Origin: Salinicola endophyticus
GTDB lineage: Bacteria; Pseudomonadota; Gammaproteobacteria; Pseudomonadales; Halomonadaceae
Direction: 5' to 3'
NCBI RefSeq assembly: GCF_003206575.1
Contig: NZ_PZJO01000007.1
Location: 62,001-126,000, forward strand
DNA: 64,000 bases
Below are positions 1-8,474 of this stretch, piece after piece. A program made the position numbers and the translations under genes. The notes beneath the pieces were generated by a model. It was not told the DNA's origin, made no database searches, and was given only the letters and a program-made list of their open reading frames with translations. The first letter of the stretch is position 1; the number at the start of each line of letters is the position of its first letter.

Positions 1-1
1 C

Positions 2-46
2 GTGCTGGCGCCGGTCGCCCGCCGCTGCCGGCAGGGATACCGCTAG
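2..46 (+). CDS. C-terminal tail of an upstream gene (partial, cut by window edge)
   Basis: An open frame enters from the left edge and ends at a TAG, giving a basic tail of 14 residues. It lies 89 bases before the HlyD-type gene on the same strand. In AaeA-type efflux loci the preceding genes usually encode a small DUF1656 protein and a FUSC-type inner-membrane protein, so this may be one of those. The fragment is too short to assign and could be a chance open frame. Confidence 0.3.
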   Translation: MLAPVARRCRQGYR

Positions 47-50
47 ATCC

Positions 51-106
51 GATCGACAACATCTGATCGACAAGACCTGATCGACAACGCCTGATCGACA
101 ACGCCA
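51..106. repeat. 14-bp tandem repeat, four copies
   Basis: The core gatcgacaa recurs at 51, 65, 79 and 93, an exact 14-base period, with the last 5 bases of each unit variable. The array fills most of the spacer between the upstream stop codon and the efflux gene. It is one of many short tandem duplications in this window. Confidence 0.85.
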
Positions 107-135
107 GGCTGCCCGAGACCGAGACAAGAGACACC

Positions 136-1080
136 ATGACCATGACCCACCGACTCCGCCAGGCGATCCGCCTGACCCTGACGCTGATCCTGGTGGCGGC
201 GGCCCTGGTCGCCGTGGCCGAGATCTGGAACCACTACATGCACGACCCGTGGACCCGGGACGGACGTATCCGCGCCGACGTCATCCATCTCGGCACCGAC
301 GTGGCGGGGCTGGTCGACGATCTCGAGGTCCATGACAACCAGCGGGTGGCCAAGGGCGACGTGCTCTTCACCATCGACAAGCGCCGCTATCAGCTGGCCC
401 TCGACGATGCCCGTGCCAACCTGAACCGCCTGCAACAGCAGCGCGACGAGGCCCAGGCCGCCAGCGGCCGGCGCCAGCAGTTGAAGAACTACGTCTCCCA
501 GGAGGACAAGGACAACGCCCGCTTCGCCCTGTCGACCGCCCAGGCCGCAGTCGAACAAGCCACGGTCGAGGTGGCCAAGGCCGAACTCGATCTGGAGCGA
601 GCGACGGTGCGCGCCCCGGTGGATGGCTATGTCACCAACCTGCTGCTGCGTCCGGGGCAGTATGTCGGTGTGGGGGCCGACACCCTCACCCTGGTCGATG
701 CCAACAGCTTCTACGCCCTGGGCTACTTCGAGGAGACCAAGCTCGACAGCATCGAGATCGGCGAGCCGGCGCGGGTCCAACTGCTGGCCAACGGTCGCCC
801 GATCTGGGGCCATGTCGACAGCTTCGCCCGCGGCATCAGCGACAGCAGCCTGAGCAACCAGAACGGCGGGCTGGCCTCGGTCAACGCCTCCTTCGACTGG
901 GTGCGGCTGTCGCAGCGCATTCCGGTGCGTATCGCCCTCGACGACATTCCGCCGGGGACCAAGCTCTCCGCCGGACTCACCGCCACCATCTATCTCGGCG
1001 GCGATCGCGCCGAGCACGAGACGCAGCCAGACTGGTGGGTGTCGGTAAAGCGGTGGTGGGAAAATCTGATCAGCGTGTGA
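136..1080 (+). CDS. HlyD-family periplasmic adaptor of an efflux pump (AaeA-like)
   Basis: This 314-residue protein has one N-terminal membrane anchor (about residues 8-31), then a barrel-sandwich half, a helical hairpin rich in Q, R, A and L (about 85-150), the second half (RAPVDGYVTNLLLRPGQYV, about 155-175) and a beta-barrel. This is the plan of membrane fusion proteins of the AaeA/EmrA type, which link an inner-membrane transporter to an outer-membrane channel. AaeA works with the FUSC-type pump AaeB on aromatic acids, and the tail gene at the window edge may be that partner. The substrate is unknown. The gene is followed by a strong hairpin, so it is probably the last of its operon. Confidence 0.85.
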   Translation: MTMTHRLRQAIRLTLTLILVAAALVAVAEIWNHYMHDPWTRDGRIRADVIHLGTDVAGLVDDLEVHDNQRVAKGDVLFTIDKRRYQLALDDARANLNRLQQQRDEAQAASGRRQQLKNYVSQEDKDNARFALSTAQAAVEQATVEVAKAELDLERATVRAPVDGYVTNLLLRPGQYVGVGADTLTLVDANSFYALGYFEETKLDSIEIGEPARVQLLANGRPIWGHVDSFARGISDSSLSNQNGGLASVNASFDWVRLSQRIPVRIALDDIPPGTKLSAGLTATIYLGGDRAEHETQPDWWVSVKRWWENLISV

Positions 1081-1086
1081 GAACCG

Positions 1087-1110
1087 CGCGCCGGCGATAA
1101 CGCCGGCGCG
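1087..1110. terminator. Hairpin between convergent genes
   Basis: A perfect 10-bp stem (cgcgccggcg / cgccggcgcg) closes on an ATAA loop, midway between the stops of the convergent efflux and M42 genes. There is no strong T-run. It probably works in both directions. Confidence 0.7.
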
Positions 1111-1136
1111 GGTCGGGAGGCGTCAGGCGCCGGCCA

Positions 1137-2315
1137 TCACTCGAAGTAGCTGAAGGTCTCGCCGGGCTTGATGTCGAGCAGCGTGTGGTAGATCAGCTCG
1201 ATCACATGCTCGACGTCCTGCTTGTGGACCATCTCCACGGTGGTGTGCATATAGCGCAGCGGCAGCGAGATCAGCGCCGAGGCCACCCCCGAGTTGGAGT
1301 AGGCGAAGGCATCGGTATCGGTGCCGGTGGCCCGCGAACGCGGCAGACGCTGGAACGGGATCTTCTGCGCGTTGGCGACCTGGATCAGGCGCTCGCGCAG
1401 CTTGTTCTGGATCGCCGGGGCGTAGCAGATCACCGGGCCGTCGCCGATCTTGTTGGCGCCCTCGCGCTTGGGTTCGATCATCGGCGTCGAGGTGTCGTGG
1501 CTGACGTCGGTGACGATCGCCACGTTCGGCTTCAACCGCTCGGCGATCATCTCCGCCCCGCGCAGCCCCACTTCCTCCTGCACCGCGTTGACGATATAGA
1601 GGCCGACATCGAGCTTCTGCTTGCGCGCCTTCAGCAGCCGCGCCACTTCCGCGATCATGAAGCCGCCGATGCGGTTGTCGATCGCGCGGCAGACGAACTT
1701 GTCGCCATTGAGCACGAAGAACTCGTCCGGGTAGGTGATCACGCAACCGACATGCACGCCCAGCGCCTCGACCTCGTCCTTGGTGCTGGCACCGACGTCG
1801 ATGAAGATGTTGTCCAGCTCCGGCGGCTTCTCCTGCGGCCCCTGGCGACGGGTATGGATCGCCGGCCAGCCGAAGACGCCGGGCACGATGCCGTTGTCGG
1901 TGTGGATATTGACCCGCTTGGAGGGGGCGATCTGATGGTCGCTGCCGCCGTTGCGGATGACGTAGATCAGGCCGTTGTCGGTGATGTAGTTGACGTACCA
2001 GGAGATCTCGTCGGCGTGCCCCTCGATCACCACCTTGTACTCGGCGTCGGGGTTGATCACGCCCACCGCAGTGCCATAGGTGTCGGTGATGAACTCATCC
2101 ACGTAGGGGCGCAGATACTCCATCCACAGCTTCTGGCCCTCCCACTCGTAGCCGGTGGGGGATGCGTTGTTGAGATAGCGCTCGAGGAACGCCATCGCCT
2201 GATCGTCGAGCGGCTTGCCGCCGCTGCGCGTGCGTTTCGGCGTCTTGGCCTTGGTGTTCTTGCTGGAACTAGCGTTCTTGCTGGAACTAGCGCTCTTGCC
2301 GGTGCTCTTGCTCAT
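1137..2315 (-). CDS. M42 family metallo-aminopeptidase
   Basis: The 392-residue protein carries the M42 co-catalytic metal site: HADEI (H100, D102), AIDNRIGG (bridging D213), the EEVG pair (E247/E248), TDVSHD (D270) and a C-terminal MHTTVEM histidine. M42 enzymes are large cytosolic assemblies that trim N-terminal residues from peptides. The first 35 residues are a low-complexity S/K/N-rich extension not needed by the family, and it includes an exact 6-residue duplication (ASSSKN twice) from a tandem DNA repeat. The ATG at 2315 has an AAGGTGG sequence close upstream. The peptide substrate cannot be told from sequence. Confidence 0.9.
   Translation of the reverse strand: MSKSTGKSASSSKNASSSKNTKAKTPKRTRSGGKPLDDQAMAFLERYLNNASPTGYEWEGQKLWMEYLRPYVDEFITDTYGTAVGVINPDAEYKVVIEGHADEISWYVNYITDNGLIYVIRNGGSDHQIAPSKRVNIHTDNGIVPGVFGWPAIHTRRQGPQEKPPELDNIFIDVGASTKDEVEALGVHVGCVITYPDEFFVLNGDKFVCRAIDNRIGGFMIAEVARLLKARKQKLDVGLYIVNAVQEEVGLRGAEMIAERLKPNVAIVTDVSHDTSTPMIEPKREGANKIGDGPVICYAPAIQNKLRERLIQVANAQKIPFQRLPRSRATGTDTDAFAYSNSGVASALISLPLRYMHTTVEMVHKQDVEHVIELIYHTLLDIKPGETFSYFE
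2257..2292. repeat. 18-bp in-frame tandem duplication in the M42 gene
   Basis: Two exact copies of ttcttgctggaactagcg lie head to tail at 2257-2274 and 2275-2292. They encode a repeated ASSSKN in the N-terminal tail of the M42 peptidase, so the frame is kept. Confidence 0.9.
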
Positions 2316-2488
2316 ACCACCTTCCTGACTGGTGTCTGTCGTGAAGAGGAGGATTCCTCGTCCAGCTTAGCAGTGCCGCGCCGCGAATGGGCAGCGCCAG
2401 CGCAACGAGCAGGCTACGCTGGGGAGATCCGCTGGCCCCGGCGCTCCCCCGCCGCGCCAGCGCCCCATGACGGACAGGAACCGACAGG

Positions 2489-3400
2489 ATGTCTCAACCC
2501 CTTCTGCGCCACCACGGCCGCTTTCCCTACCGCCCGATCACCGACCACGATCCCGCCCACTGGCCCGGCGAGACCCGCCTGGCGGTCTATCTCGGCTTCA
2601 ACCTGGAGCACTACGCCTTCGGCGAGGGGCGCGGCGTGGGCATCGCCCCTCCGGCCCCCGAGGGCGAGCCGGACGTGCTCAACTACGCCTGGCGTGACTA
2701 TGGCAACCGGGTCGGCGCCTGGCGCTGTCTGGCACTGTTCGAATCGTTGAATCTGCCGGCAGGGGTGATCGCCAATACCGCGCTGCTCGACCACTGCCCC
2801 GAGCTGCTCGAGGCGTTCGCCGCGCGGGGCGACGAGATCATCGCCCATGGCCACACCAACGCCGAGCGTCAGGGGCAGCTCGAGGAAGCCGCCGAGCGCC
2901 GCCTGATCGTCGCCTGCCGTGAGCGTCTGGCGACCCACCTGGGCCAGGCGCCGAGCGGTTGGCTCTCACCCTGGATCTCGGAGAGCGAGCGTACGCCCGA
3001 CCTGCTCGCCGAGGCGGGCTTCGACTACCTTCTCAACTGGGCCCATGACGACCGCCCGACCGCCATGCGCACCACCGCGGGCACGCTGTGGTCGATCCCC
3101 TATCCGCAGGAGGTCAACGACATTCCCACCATCTCCGCCCACCGGGTGAGCATGCAGGAGTTCTGCACTATGATCCGCGATCAGTTCCTGGAGCTGCTGG
3201 CGCAGTCGCAGCAGCAGCGACTGGTGATGGGGATCGCCCTGCACCACTGGCTGGTGGGCCAGCCGTTCCGCCTGCGCCAGCTGCGCGAGGTGCTCACCGA
3301 GCTGGCCGGCTACCGCGAGGCCGAGGGGGTATGGTGGACCACTCCCGGGGCCATCGCCCGTCAGGTGCAGGCAGAGGCGGCCGCCCCTGCCCCTGAGTGA
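2489..3400 (+). CDS. Polysaccharide deacetylase / PuuE-like allantoinase family protein
   Basis: A 303-residue protein of the NodB/PuuE carbohydrate-esterase 4 fold. Visible landmarks are LAVYLGFNLEH near residue 31-41, HGHTN (about 118-122), a GWLSPW segment (about 158-163) and a C-terminal MGIALHHW motif. The usual first metal-binding motif (F-D-D) is absent, replaced by FNLEH, which is typical of the PuuE-like subgroup that hydrolyses cyclic amides rather than acetylated sugars. The gene stands alone between an M42 peptidase and an antiporter, so context does not identify the substrate. Allantoinase activity is only one possibility. Confidence 0.75.
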   Translation: MSQPLLRHHGRFPYRPITDHDPAHWPGETRLAVYLGFNLEHYAFGEGRGVGIAPPAPEGEPDVLNYAWRDYGNRVGAWRCLALFESLNLPAGVIANTALLDHCPELLEAFAARGDEIIAHGHTNAERQGQLEEAAERRLIVACRERLATHLGQAPSGWLSPWISESERTPDLLAEAGFDYLLNWAHDDRPTAMRTTAGTLWSIPYPQEVNDIPTISAHRVSMQEFCTMIRDQFLELLAQSQQQRLVMGIALHHWLVGQPFRLRQLREVLTELAGYREAEGVWWTTPGAIARQVQAEAAAPAPE

Positions 3401-3419
3401 ACGCCAGGAGTGCCCCGCA

Positions 3420-3449
3420 TGAGCGCCGGATGAGCCTCGGCGGCGCTCA
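3420..3449. terminator. Hairpin between convergent genes
   Basis: A perfect 9-bp stem (tgagcgccg / cggcgctca) with a 12-base loop sits between the deacetylase stop and the antiporter stop. Its right arm includes the antiporter stop codon. There is no T-run. Confidence 0.5.
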
Positions 3450-4805
3450 GAGCGTCATCGCGGCGATCCAGCCGAACACCAGCAGCGGCACGTTGTAGTG
3501 CAGGAAGGTGGGCACCACGCTGTCCCAGATGTGGTCGTGCTGGCCGTCGGCATTGAGCCCCGCGGTCGGCCCCAGGGTCGAGTCGGAGGCCGGCGAGCCG
3601 GCGTCGCCCAGCGCCGCCGCGGTGCCCACCAGGGCGATCGTGGCCAGCGGCGAGAAGCCGAAGTTGAGCGCCAGCGGTACATAGAGCGAGGCGATGATCG
3701 GGATGGTCGAGAACGACGAGCCGATCCCCATGGTGATGAACAGCCCCACCAGCAGCATGATCAGCGCCGCCAGCCCCTTGTGGTCACCGATCAGCGCGGT
3801 GGAGCTGCCGACCAGGCTGTCGACCGCGCCGGTCGCCTGCATCACGCTGGCGAAGCCGGCAGCGGCGATCATGATGAAGCCGACCAGCGCCATCATGCGC
3901 ATGCCTTCGGTGAAGACGCTGTCCTGCTCGTGCCAGCGGAAGACCCCGGTGAACGAGAGCACGGCGAAACCGAACAGCCCGCCCAGCACCATCGAATCGG
4001 TGTAGAGCTGCACCAGCACCGTGCCCGCCAGCGACACGAGCAGCAGCAGTTTCTGCCATAGCGCCAGTCCGCCGGCGCTGGCCGCCGGATCGTGCTCATC
4101 GGCCGGGCTCTCGCCGACATAGGGCAGATCCTCGTAGTGGCGCTGGCCGCGATAGCTGAAGAACACCGCGGTGAGCAGCCCCAGCGCCATGCCGCCGATG
4201 GGAATCGCCATGGCCAGTGGCACCTGCGATGCCTGCACCTGCAGCCCGTAGGCGGCGCCGCTGGCGTTGACGTTGCTGAGCAGGATGTCGTTGAGGAAGA
4301 TCGCCCCGAACCCCACCGGCAGCAGCATGTAGGGCGCGGTGATACCGAAGGTGATCACGCAGGCCACTGCGCGGCGGTCCAGCTTGAGCCGATTCATCAG
4401 CCCCAGCAGCGGCGGCACCAGGATGGGGATGAAGGCGATATGCACCGGTATCAGGTTCTGCGAGCTGATCGCCGCCAGCAGCAGACAGCCCAGCAGACCC
4501 AGGATCACGCTGCGCCGCGACGGCCCGCTGCCATCCAGCGCCAGCTTGCCCACCGCCCGGTGGGATAGCCACTGGGTGATACCGGAGCGCGACAGCGCCA
4601 CGGCAAAAGCCCCCAGCACCGCGTAGGAGAGCGCCACCGTGGCGCCACCGCCCAGCCCGTCGTTGAACGCGGTGAGGATCGTCGCCAGCGGCAGGCCGGC
4701 ATACAAGCCACCGACCAGCGCCGCCACGATCAGCGCGAAGACCACCGATACCCGGGCCAGACTCAACGTGACCATCACCAGGATGGCCAGAACCACTGCA
4801 TTCAT
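3447..4805 (-). CDS. Na+/H+ antiporter family protein (NhaC/YuiF type)
   Basis: A 452-residue polytopic membrane protein with about 11-12 hydrophobic helices. It resembles the Na_H_antiport_2 plus NhaC-like families: an N-terminal helix pair, a discontinuous helix region with the SSQNLIPVHIAF segment, and a C-terminal GDAGSPASDSTLGPTAGLN segment typical of this group. Some relatives carry histidine or other organic ions rather than sodium, so the ion is not certain. The start at 4805 has GAGGCGACGC just upstream. The gene appears monocistronic. Confidence 0.8.
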   Translation of the reverse strand: MNAVVLAILVMVTLSLARVSVVFALIVAALVGGLYAGLPLATILTAFNDGLGGGATVALSYAVLGAFAVALSRSGITQWLSHRAVGKLALDGSGPSRRSVILGLLGCLLLAAISSQNLIPVHIAFIPILVPPLLGLMNRLKLDRRAVACVITFGITAPYMLLPVGFGAIFLNDILLSNVNASGAAYGLQVQASQVPLAMAIPIGGMALGLLTAVFFSYRGQRHYEDLPYVGESPADEHDPAASAGGLALWQKLLLLVSLAGTVLVQLYTDSMVLGGLFGFAVLSFTGVFRWHEQDSVFTEGMRMMALVGFIMIAAAGFASVMQATGAVDSLVGSSTALIGDHKGLAALIMLLVGLFITMGIGSSFSTIPIIASLYVPLALNFGFSPLATIALVGTAAALGDAGSPASDSTLGPTAGLNADGQHDHIWDSVVPTFLHYNVPLLVFGWIAAMTL

Positions 4806-5148
4806 GCGTCGCCTCGACTCTCTGCTTCATGACGCCGGCGCCAACGGCCGACCCTACGCGCGAAGCCGCCGATGATATCGCTACAGGCCGCGAACGCCAG
4901 GGGAAGCCACGATTTTCCTCCTCTGCCGACGCCTCCAGGCCTCGGGTCACATCGGATTGGCAGCGGTCACTCGACCCACCTAGATGGCGAAAAGGCGCGA
5001 ATGGTGGCGAAAACGATCACAGACACTCAGAAACCAGGAGGATCGTCGCAATATGGCCGATCCAATGCCTGCGGCCTGCACGCCTCGCACCGTACGGCAC
5101 GCACCAGCCCCTGGACGCCATCCCCTAGACGACGCCAGCCCCTGGAAA
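4806..5148. other. Intergenic region without a recognisable gene
   Basis: This spacer lies between the antiporter start and the opgD terminator. Open frames in it are short and resemble nothing I recognise. A 12-base direct repeat (ccagcccctgga) occurs at about 5104 and 5135. The antiporter promoter should be at the left end, but no clear -35/-10 pair is visible. Confidence 0.6.
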
Positions 5149-5182
5149 CCAGAAGGGCGGCCCGGTGGGGCCGCCCTTCTGG
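5149..5182 (-). terminator. Terminator of opgD
   Basis: A perfect 14-bp stem (ccagaagggcggcc / ggccgcccttctgg) with a 6-base loop lies 36 bases past the opgD stop. Read on the minus strand it is followed by TTT, consistent with an intrinsic terminator. Confidence 0.8.
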
Positions 5183-5218
5183 ATGTCACAGGCTGATATC
5201 AGCCGCCCGAGGCGTCGC

Positions 5219-6874
5219 TCAGCTCGCCTCGTTGGGGTGCGCCGGGTACTTGCGATCCTCCGGTGCCGGCGGGAAGTACTGATAGAGCCAGGTCTCGCTG
5301 ACCGTCTTGCCATCGGCGTTGAGGGTCAGGCGCATATTGATCGGATCCGTGGAGTCGCTGGTCGGATACCAGTCGAACTGGATGCGGAAGGCGTTGACCT
5401 CCTCCACCCACAGGATCTCGACCTGCTCGACCTTGCCATCGGGCACATCGAGCTGGGCGTGTACCGGAATCCCGTCGTCGTAGAAGTGCTTGAGCTCGCC
5501 GCCGACGAAGTCGACCGCGATACGCTGCGCCCACACCTTGGGGTAGTGCTCGCCCGGCGCCCACCCTTCGGGGAAACCACCGATACCGGTGAAGGTCTTG
5601 CGCACCCGTGCCAGGTCGCTCTGCACCGGCGGCAGCGCGCTCCAATAGAGCTTGTAGCCGTAGCTGAAGGTCTCGCCGGGTTTCACCGGCTTGGCCGGCT
5701 TCCAGAACGCCACCACGTTGTCCATGGTCTCGCCGGTGGTGGGGATCTCCAGCATCTGGATCTCGCCCTTGCCCCAGTTACCCTTGGGCTCGACCCACAG
5801 GCTCGGACGCGCGTGGTAGTTGCCGACGATATCTTCGTAGCTCTCGAAGTCGTGATCCGTCTGCAACAGCCCGAAGCCCTTGGGGCTGTCGTCGTCGAAG
5901 GTGTTGAACTGCAGCCGCGGCGGGTTGTTGAGCGGCCGGCACACCCACTCGCCGTTGCCGCGCCACATCGACAGGCGGTCGGAGTCGTGGATCTGCGGGT
6001 GGAAGGTCAGGCACATGTCACGCTGCTGGGTACCGCAGCTGAACATGCTGGTCATCGGCGAAATGCCGAGCTGGGCGATCGTCTCACGCGGGTAGAGATG
6101 GTTGTCGATCTCCATCACCACGCGGGTCTCTTCGCAGTGGATGATGAAGCGATAGGCCCCGGCGAGGCTCGGTGAATCGAGCAGCGCATAGGCGGTGAAG
6201 GTGGTGCTGCCCGGCTTCGGCGTTTCGAACCAGAAGCGGGTGAAGGCGGGGAACTCCTCGCGCTTACCGTCGGTATAGGTGTTGACCGCCACGCCGCGTG
6301 CCGACAGGCCGTACTGATAGGTGTCGTCGACCGCGCGGAAGTAGCTGGCGCCCAGGAAGGAGACGATGTCGCGCTGGGTCAGCGACGGCGCCTTGAACAC
6401 GCGGAAGCCGGCGAAGCCGAGATCGCCCTGGCCCTCGAGCTGGGAGACATCGACGTCCGCCTTGCTGTAGTCGAACAGCTCCGGGCGGAAGTGGATCTCC
6501 TTGGCCTGCTGCGTCTCCGGGTCGATCGAGTACATCCGCACCGGCTGATTGAAGGCCATGCCGACATGGAAGAACTGGATATCCAGCGGCCCCTTCATGT
6601 CGTGCCACAGCGAGTGGGCCGGATCGTAGCCGATGGCGTTGTACTGCTGCGGCGTGAGGTTGGCCAGCGTCGGTGGCAACTTCTCGACCGTGCTCTGGTA
6701 GGGCTTCGCCGCCAGCGAACCGGCGTACTGCTTGAGCCAGTCGAAACTGAATGCCTGCGACTTGCCGTCGGCGATACCGCTGGATGCCTTTGCCGCCGCG
6801 AACAGTGGCGCCGAAGGCACGCCATACCAGGCCGCCAGTGCAATGGCACTTTTCAGTACACTTCTACGATCCAT
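5219..6874 (-). CDS. opgD: Glucan biosynthesis protein D (OpgD/MdoD)
   Basis: A 551-residue periplasmic protein of the OpgG/OpgD family, which shapes the backbone of osmoregulated periplasmic glucans. The chosen ATG at 6874 has AAGGA about 10 bases upstream and gives a Tat signal, DRRSVLKS then a hydrophobic stretch ending near AAA (residue 28), as known for OpgD. An upstream in-frame extension of 29 residues lacks these features. The mature part has family blocks such as [12 protein letters not shown] and [15 protein letters not shown]. No opgG or opgH is visible in the window, so the glucan synthase genes must be elsewhere. The gene is monocistronic with its own terminator. Confidence 0.95.
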   Translation of the reverse strand: MDRRSVLKSAIALAAWYGVPSAPLFAAAKASSGIADGKSQAFSFDWLKQYAGSLAAKPYQSTVEKLPPTLANLTPQQYNAIGYDPAHSLWHDMKGPLDIQFFHVGMAFNQPVRMYSIDPETQQAKEIHFRPELFDYSKADVDVSQLEGQGDLGFAGFRVFKAPSLTQRDIVSFLGASYFRAVDDTYQYGLSARGVAVNTYTDGKREEFPAFTRFWFETPKPGSTTFTAYALLDSPSLAGAYRFIIHCEETRVVMEIDNHLYPRETIAQLGISPMTSMFSCGTQQRDMCLTFHPQIHDSDRLSMWRGNGEWVCRPLNNPPRLQFNTFDDDSPKGFGLLQTDHDFESYEDIVGNYHARPSLWVEPKGNWGKGEIQMLEIPTTGETMDNVVAFWKPAKPVKPGETFSYGYKLYWSALPPVQSDLARVRKTFTGIGGFPEGWAPGEHYPKVWAQRIAVDFVGGELKHFYDDGIPVHAQLDVPDGKVEQVEILWVEEVNAFRIQFDWYPTSDSTDPINMRLTLNADGKTVSETWLYQYFPPAPEDRKYPAHPNEAS

Positions 6875-7111
6875 GAACACCCCATCCTTTTTGCGTCTCG
6901 AGTCCGACCTCGGTGGACCAACGATTGGCAGCATACCCGATCGTCGCGCGCCGGGCTGCATCGATAAAATCCCATGATAAGACGCTGGTCGGGCAGATGG
7001 GTTCCCGTCGATGGCCGGTCGAGGGAGCGGAATCGACGGCTACCGTGAGCACGGGGCGAATAACGGGGGTAGATGGGGTAACGCCGGAAAGGTCGACAGA
7101 TCGGGGCTGGC

Positions 7112-7130
7112 CGGCGTCGGGGCGACGCCG
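7112..7130 (-). terminator. Hairpin downstream of gloA
   Basis: An 8-bp stem (cggcgtcg / cgacgccg) with a GGG loop sits 25 bases past the gloA stop. No T-run follows, so termination strength is uncertain. Confidence 0.45.
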
Positions 7131-7154
7131 ACCAGTGCAGCGGCAGCGCGCGGC

Positions 7155-7685
7155 TCAGTCGCCGAGGCCGGCGGAGAGCGCGGGCTGTACCACCTCGATC
7201 CAGTAGCCGTCCGGGTCCTTGACGAACACCACGTTGGGCATCTTGCCTTCGTTGGCGCGCTTCTTGAATTCGACATCGTTGGCGTCGAACCAGCGCTCGG
7301 CGGCTGCCAGATCCGGCACCGCGAAGCAGATATGACCGAAGCCCTGGGGCTCGGCGTTACCGTCGTGATAGCTGAGCTCGGGGTCGTTCTCGCTGCCCCA
7401 GTTGTGGGTCAGTTCGAGCACGCCCTTCTGCGAGAAGGTATAGGCGGTGCGCTCGGCGTCATCCTCCGGGACCTCTCCCGCCTCGGCGTGACCGAGAAAG
7501 TAGAGCGTGAACTGCATCTCCGGGAAGTCGAGCTTGCGCAGCAGACGCATGCCGAACACCCGGGTGTAGAACGCCAGCGAAACCTTGGGGTCCTTGGCCC
7601 GCAGCATGGTGTGGTTGAACACGAAGCCCTGACTCTCGGCAGTGGCGGGCTCGACGCCCGGCACCTGGTCTTCGGCGATACTCAT
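7155..7685 (-). CDS. gloA: Lactoylglutathione lyase (glyoxalase I), long zinc-type
   Basis: A 176-residue cytosolic enzyme that turns the methylglyoxal-glutathione hemithioacetal into S-lactoylglutathione. The glyoxalase fold is complete: FNHTMLRAKDP (first His ligand), LELTHNWG (Glu), GHICFAV (second His) and WIEVVQP (second Glu). The extra N-terminus and the insert before LELTHNWG match the longer zinc-dependent class. I chose the ATG at 7685 because AGGAG lies 7 bases upstream; an in-frame GTG at 7691 would leave only one base of spacing. It stands alone. Confidence 0.93.
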   Translation of the reverse strand: MSIAEDQVPGVEPATAESQGFVFNHTMLRAKDPKVSLAFYTRVFGMRLLRKLDFPEMQFTLYFLGHAEAGEVPEDDAERTAYTFSQKGVLELTHNWGSENDPELSYHDGNAEPQGFGHICFAVPDLAAAERWFDANDVEFKKRANEGKMPNVVFVKDPDGYWIEVVQPALSAGLGD

Positions 7686-7770
7686 GGGCACTCTCCTGCT
7701 GTGTATGATCGATAATGATGCATGCGCGGCGCGACCGGGCTGAATGCCGTTCGCGACGACAGCATCTGGT

Positions 7771-7802
7771 GCTTGAAAACCTATAGCCTTGAAAACCTAT
7801 AG
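7771..7802. repeat. 16-bp tandem duplication upstream of gloA
   Basis: Two copies of a 16-base unit, (g/c)cttgaaaacctatag, abut at 7771-7786 and 7787-7802 with one mismatch. A third partial copy (ccttg) follows. They lie in the spacer between the divergent gloA and NlpC/P60 genes. Confidence 0.85.
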
Positions 7803-7928
7803 CCTTGCAGGCCTGTCGTAGAGAGATGGGGAGCGTACCCCCGCGTCTCAACCGGGCAGGGGCAACGCGCTGTTGCCTGCCCGCGGCCTGCTCTACACTC
7901 CTGACAAACCGGCGCGAGACGAGTAGGC

Positions 7929-8474
7929 ATGGCGACACCCGCGACACGCTGTTCTGCGACAACCCCGAGTGGCACATCCATCAAGGCCCCTGTGCGAACC
8001 TTAGGCTGGCTACTGCTCTGCACTCTGCTGCTACTCGCTGCCGGCTGCAGCACCCAGAAGGCGATCGTCACCCGCGACAGCGGCCCGGCGATCGACGGCG
8101 ACAACCTTTCGATCTCGCGCATCCTGGTCATGGCAGCGGCCAAAAATGCCCTCGGCACGCCCTACCGCTGGGGTGGCAGCACCCCCGCCGGCTACGACTG
8201 CTCGGGGCTGGTGCAGATGGCCTACGCCAAGATCGGCGTACAGCTGCCACGCACCGCCAACCAGCAGTACCACGCCCTGCCCGAGATCGATGTCGCCCGC
8301 CCCGGCGATCTACTGTTCTTCGGCGGCGGCAACCGCGCCACCCATGTCGGCATCTACATGGGCCACCGCCAGATGATCCACGCCCCCGGCAGCGGCCGCA
8401 CGGTGACGGTCTCGTCGCTGGACGTGCGCTACTGGCGCAAGCACTACCTGGGGGCAGCGGCCCCGACCGACTGA
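7929..8474 (+). CDS. NlpC/P60 family lipoprotein (C40 peptidase)
   Basis: A 181-residue lipoprotein. A hydrophobic stretch (about residues 25-37) ends in the lipobox LAAGC with Cys40 as the lipidation site. The n-region is unusually long, so the true start might be further in. The C40 domain carries YDCSGLV (catalytic Cys91), THVGIYMG (His139) and IHAPGSG (His151), the usual catalytic triad. Such enzymes cut peptide cross-links of murein between D-Glu and diaminopimelate; this one is Spr/MepS-like. Its 3' end overlaps the convergent AraC gene by about 30 bases. Confidence 0.9.
   Translation: MATPATRCSATTPSGTSIKAPVRTLGWLLLCTLLLLAAGCSTQKAIVTRDSGPAIDGDNLSISRILVMAAAKNALGTPYRWGGSTPAGYDCSGLVQMAYAKIGVQLPRTANQQYHALPEIDVARPGDLLFFGGGNRATHVGIYMGHRQMIHAPGSGRTVTVSSLDVRYWRKHYLGAAAPTD

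Noticed and set aside
1185-2750. A 521-codon open frame on the plus strand opposite the M42 gene
   Set aside because: It is antisense to a clearly conserved peptidase and has the V/D/H/R-rich composition of a high-GC shadow frame.
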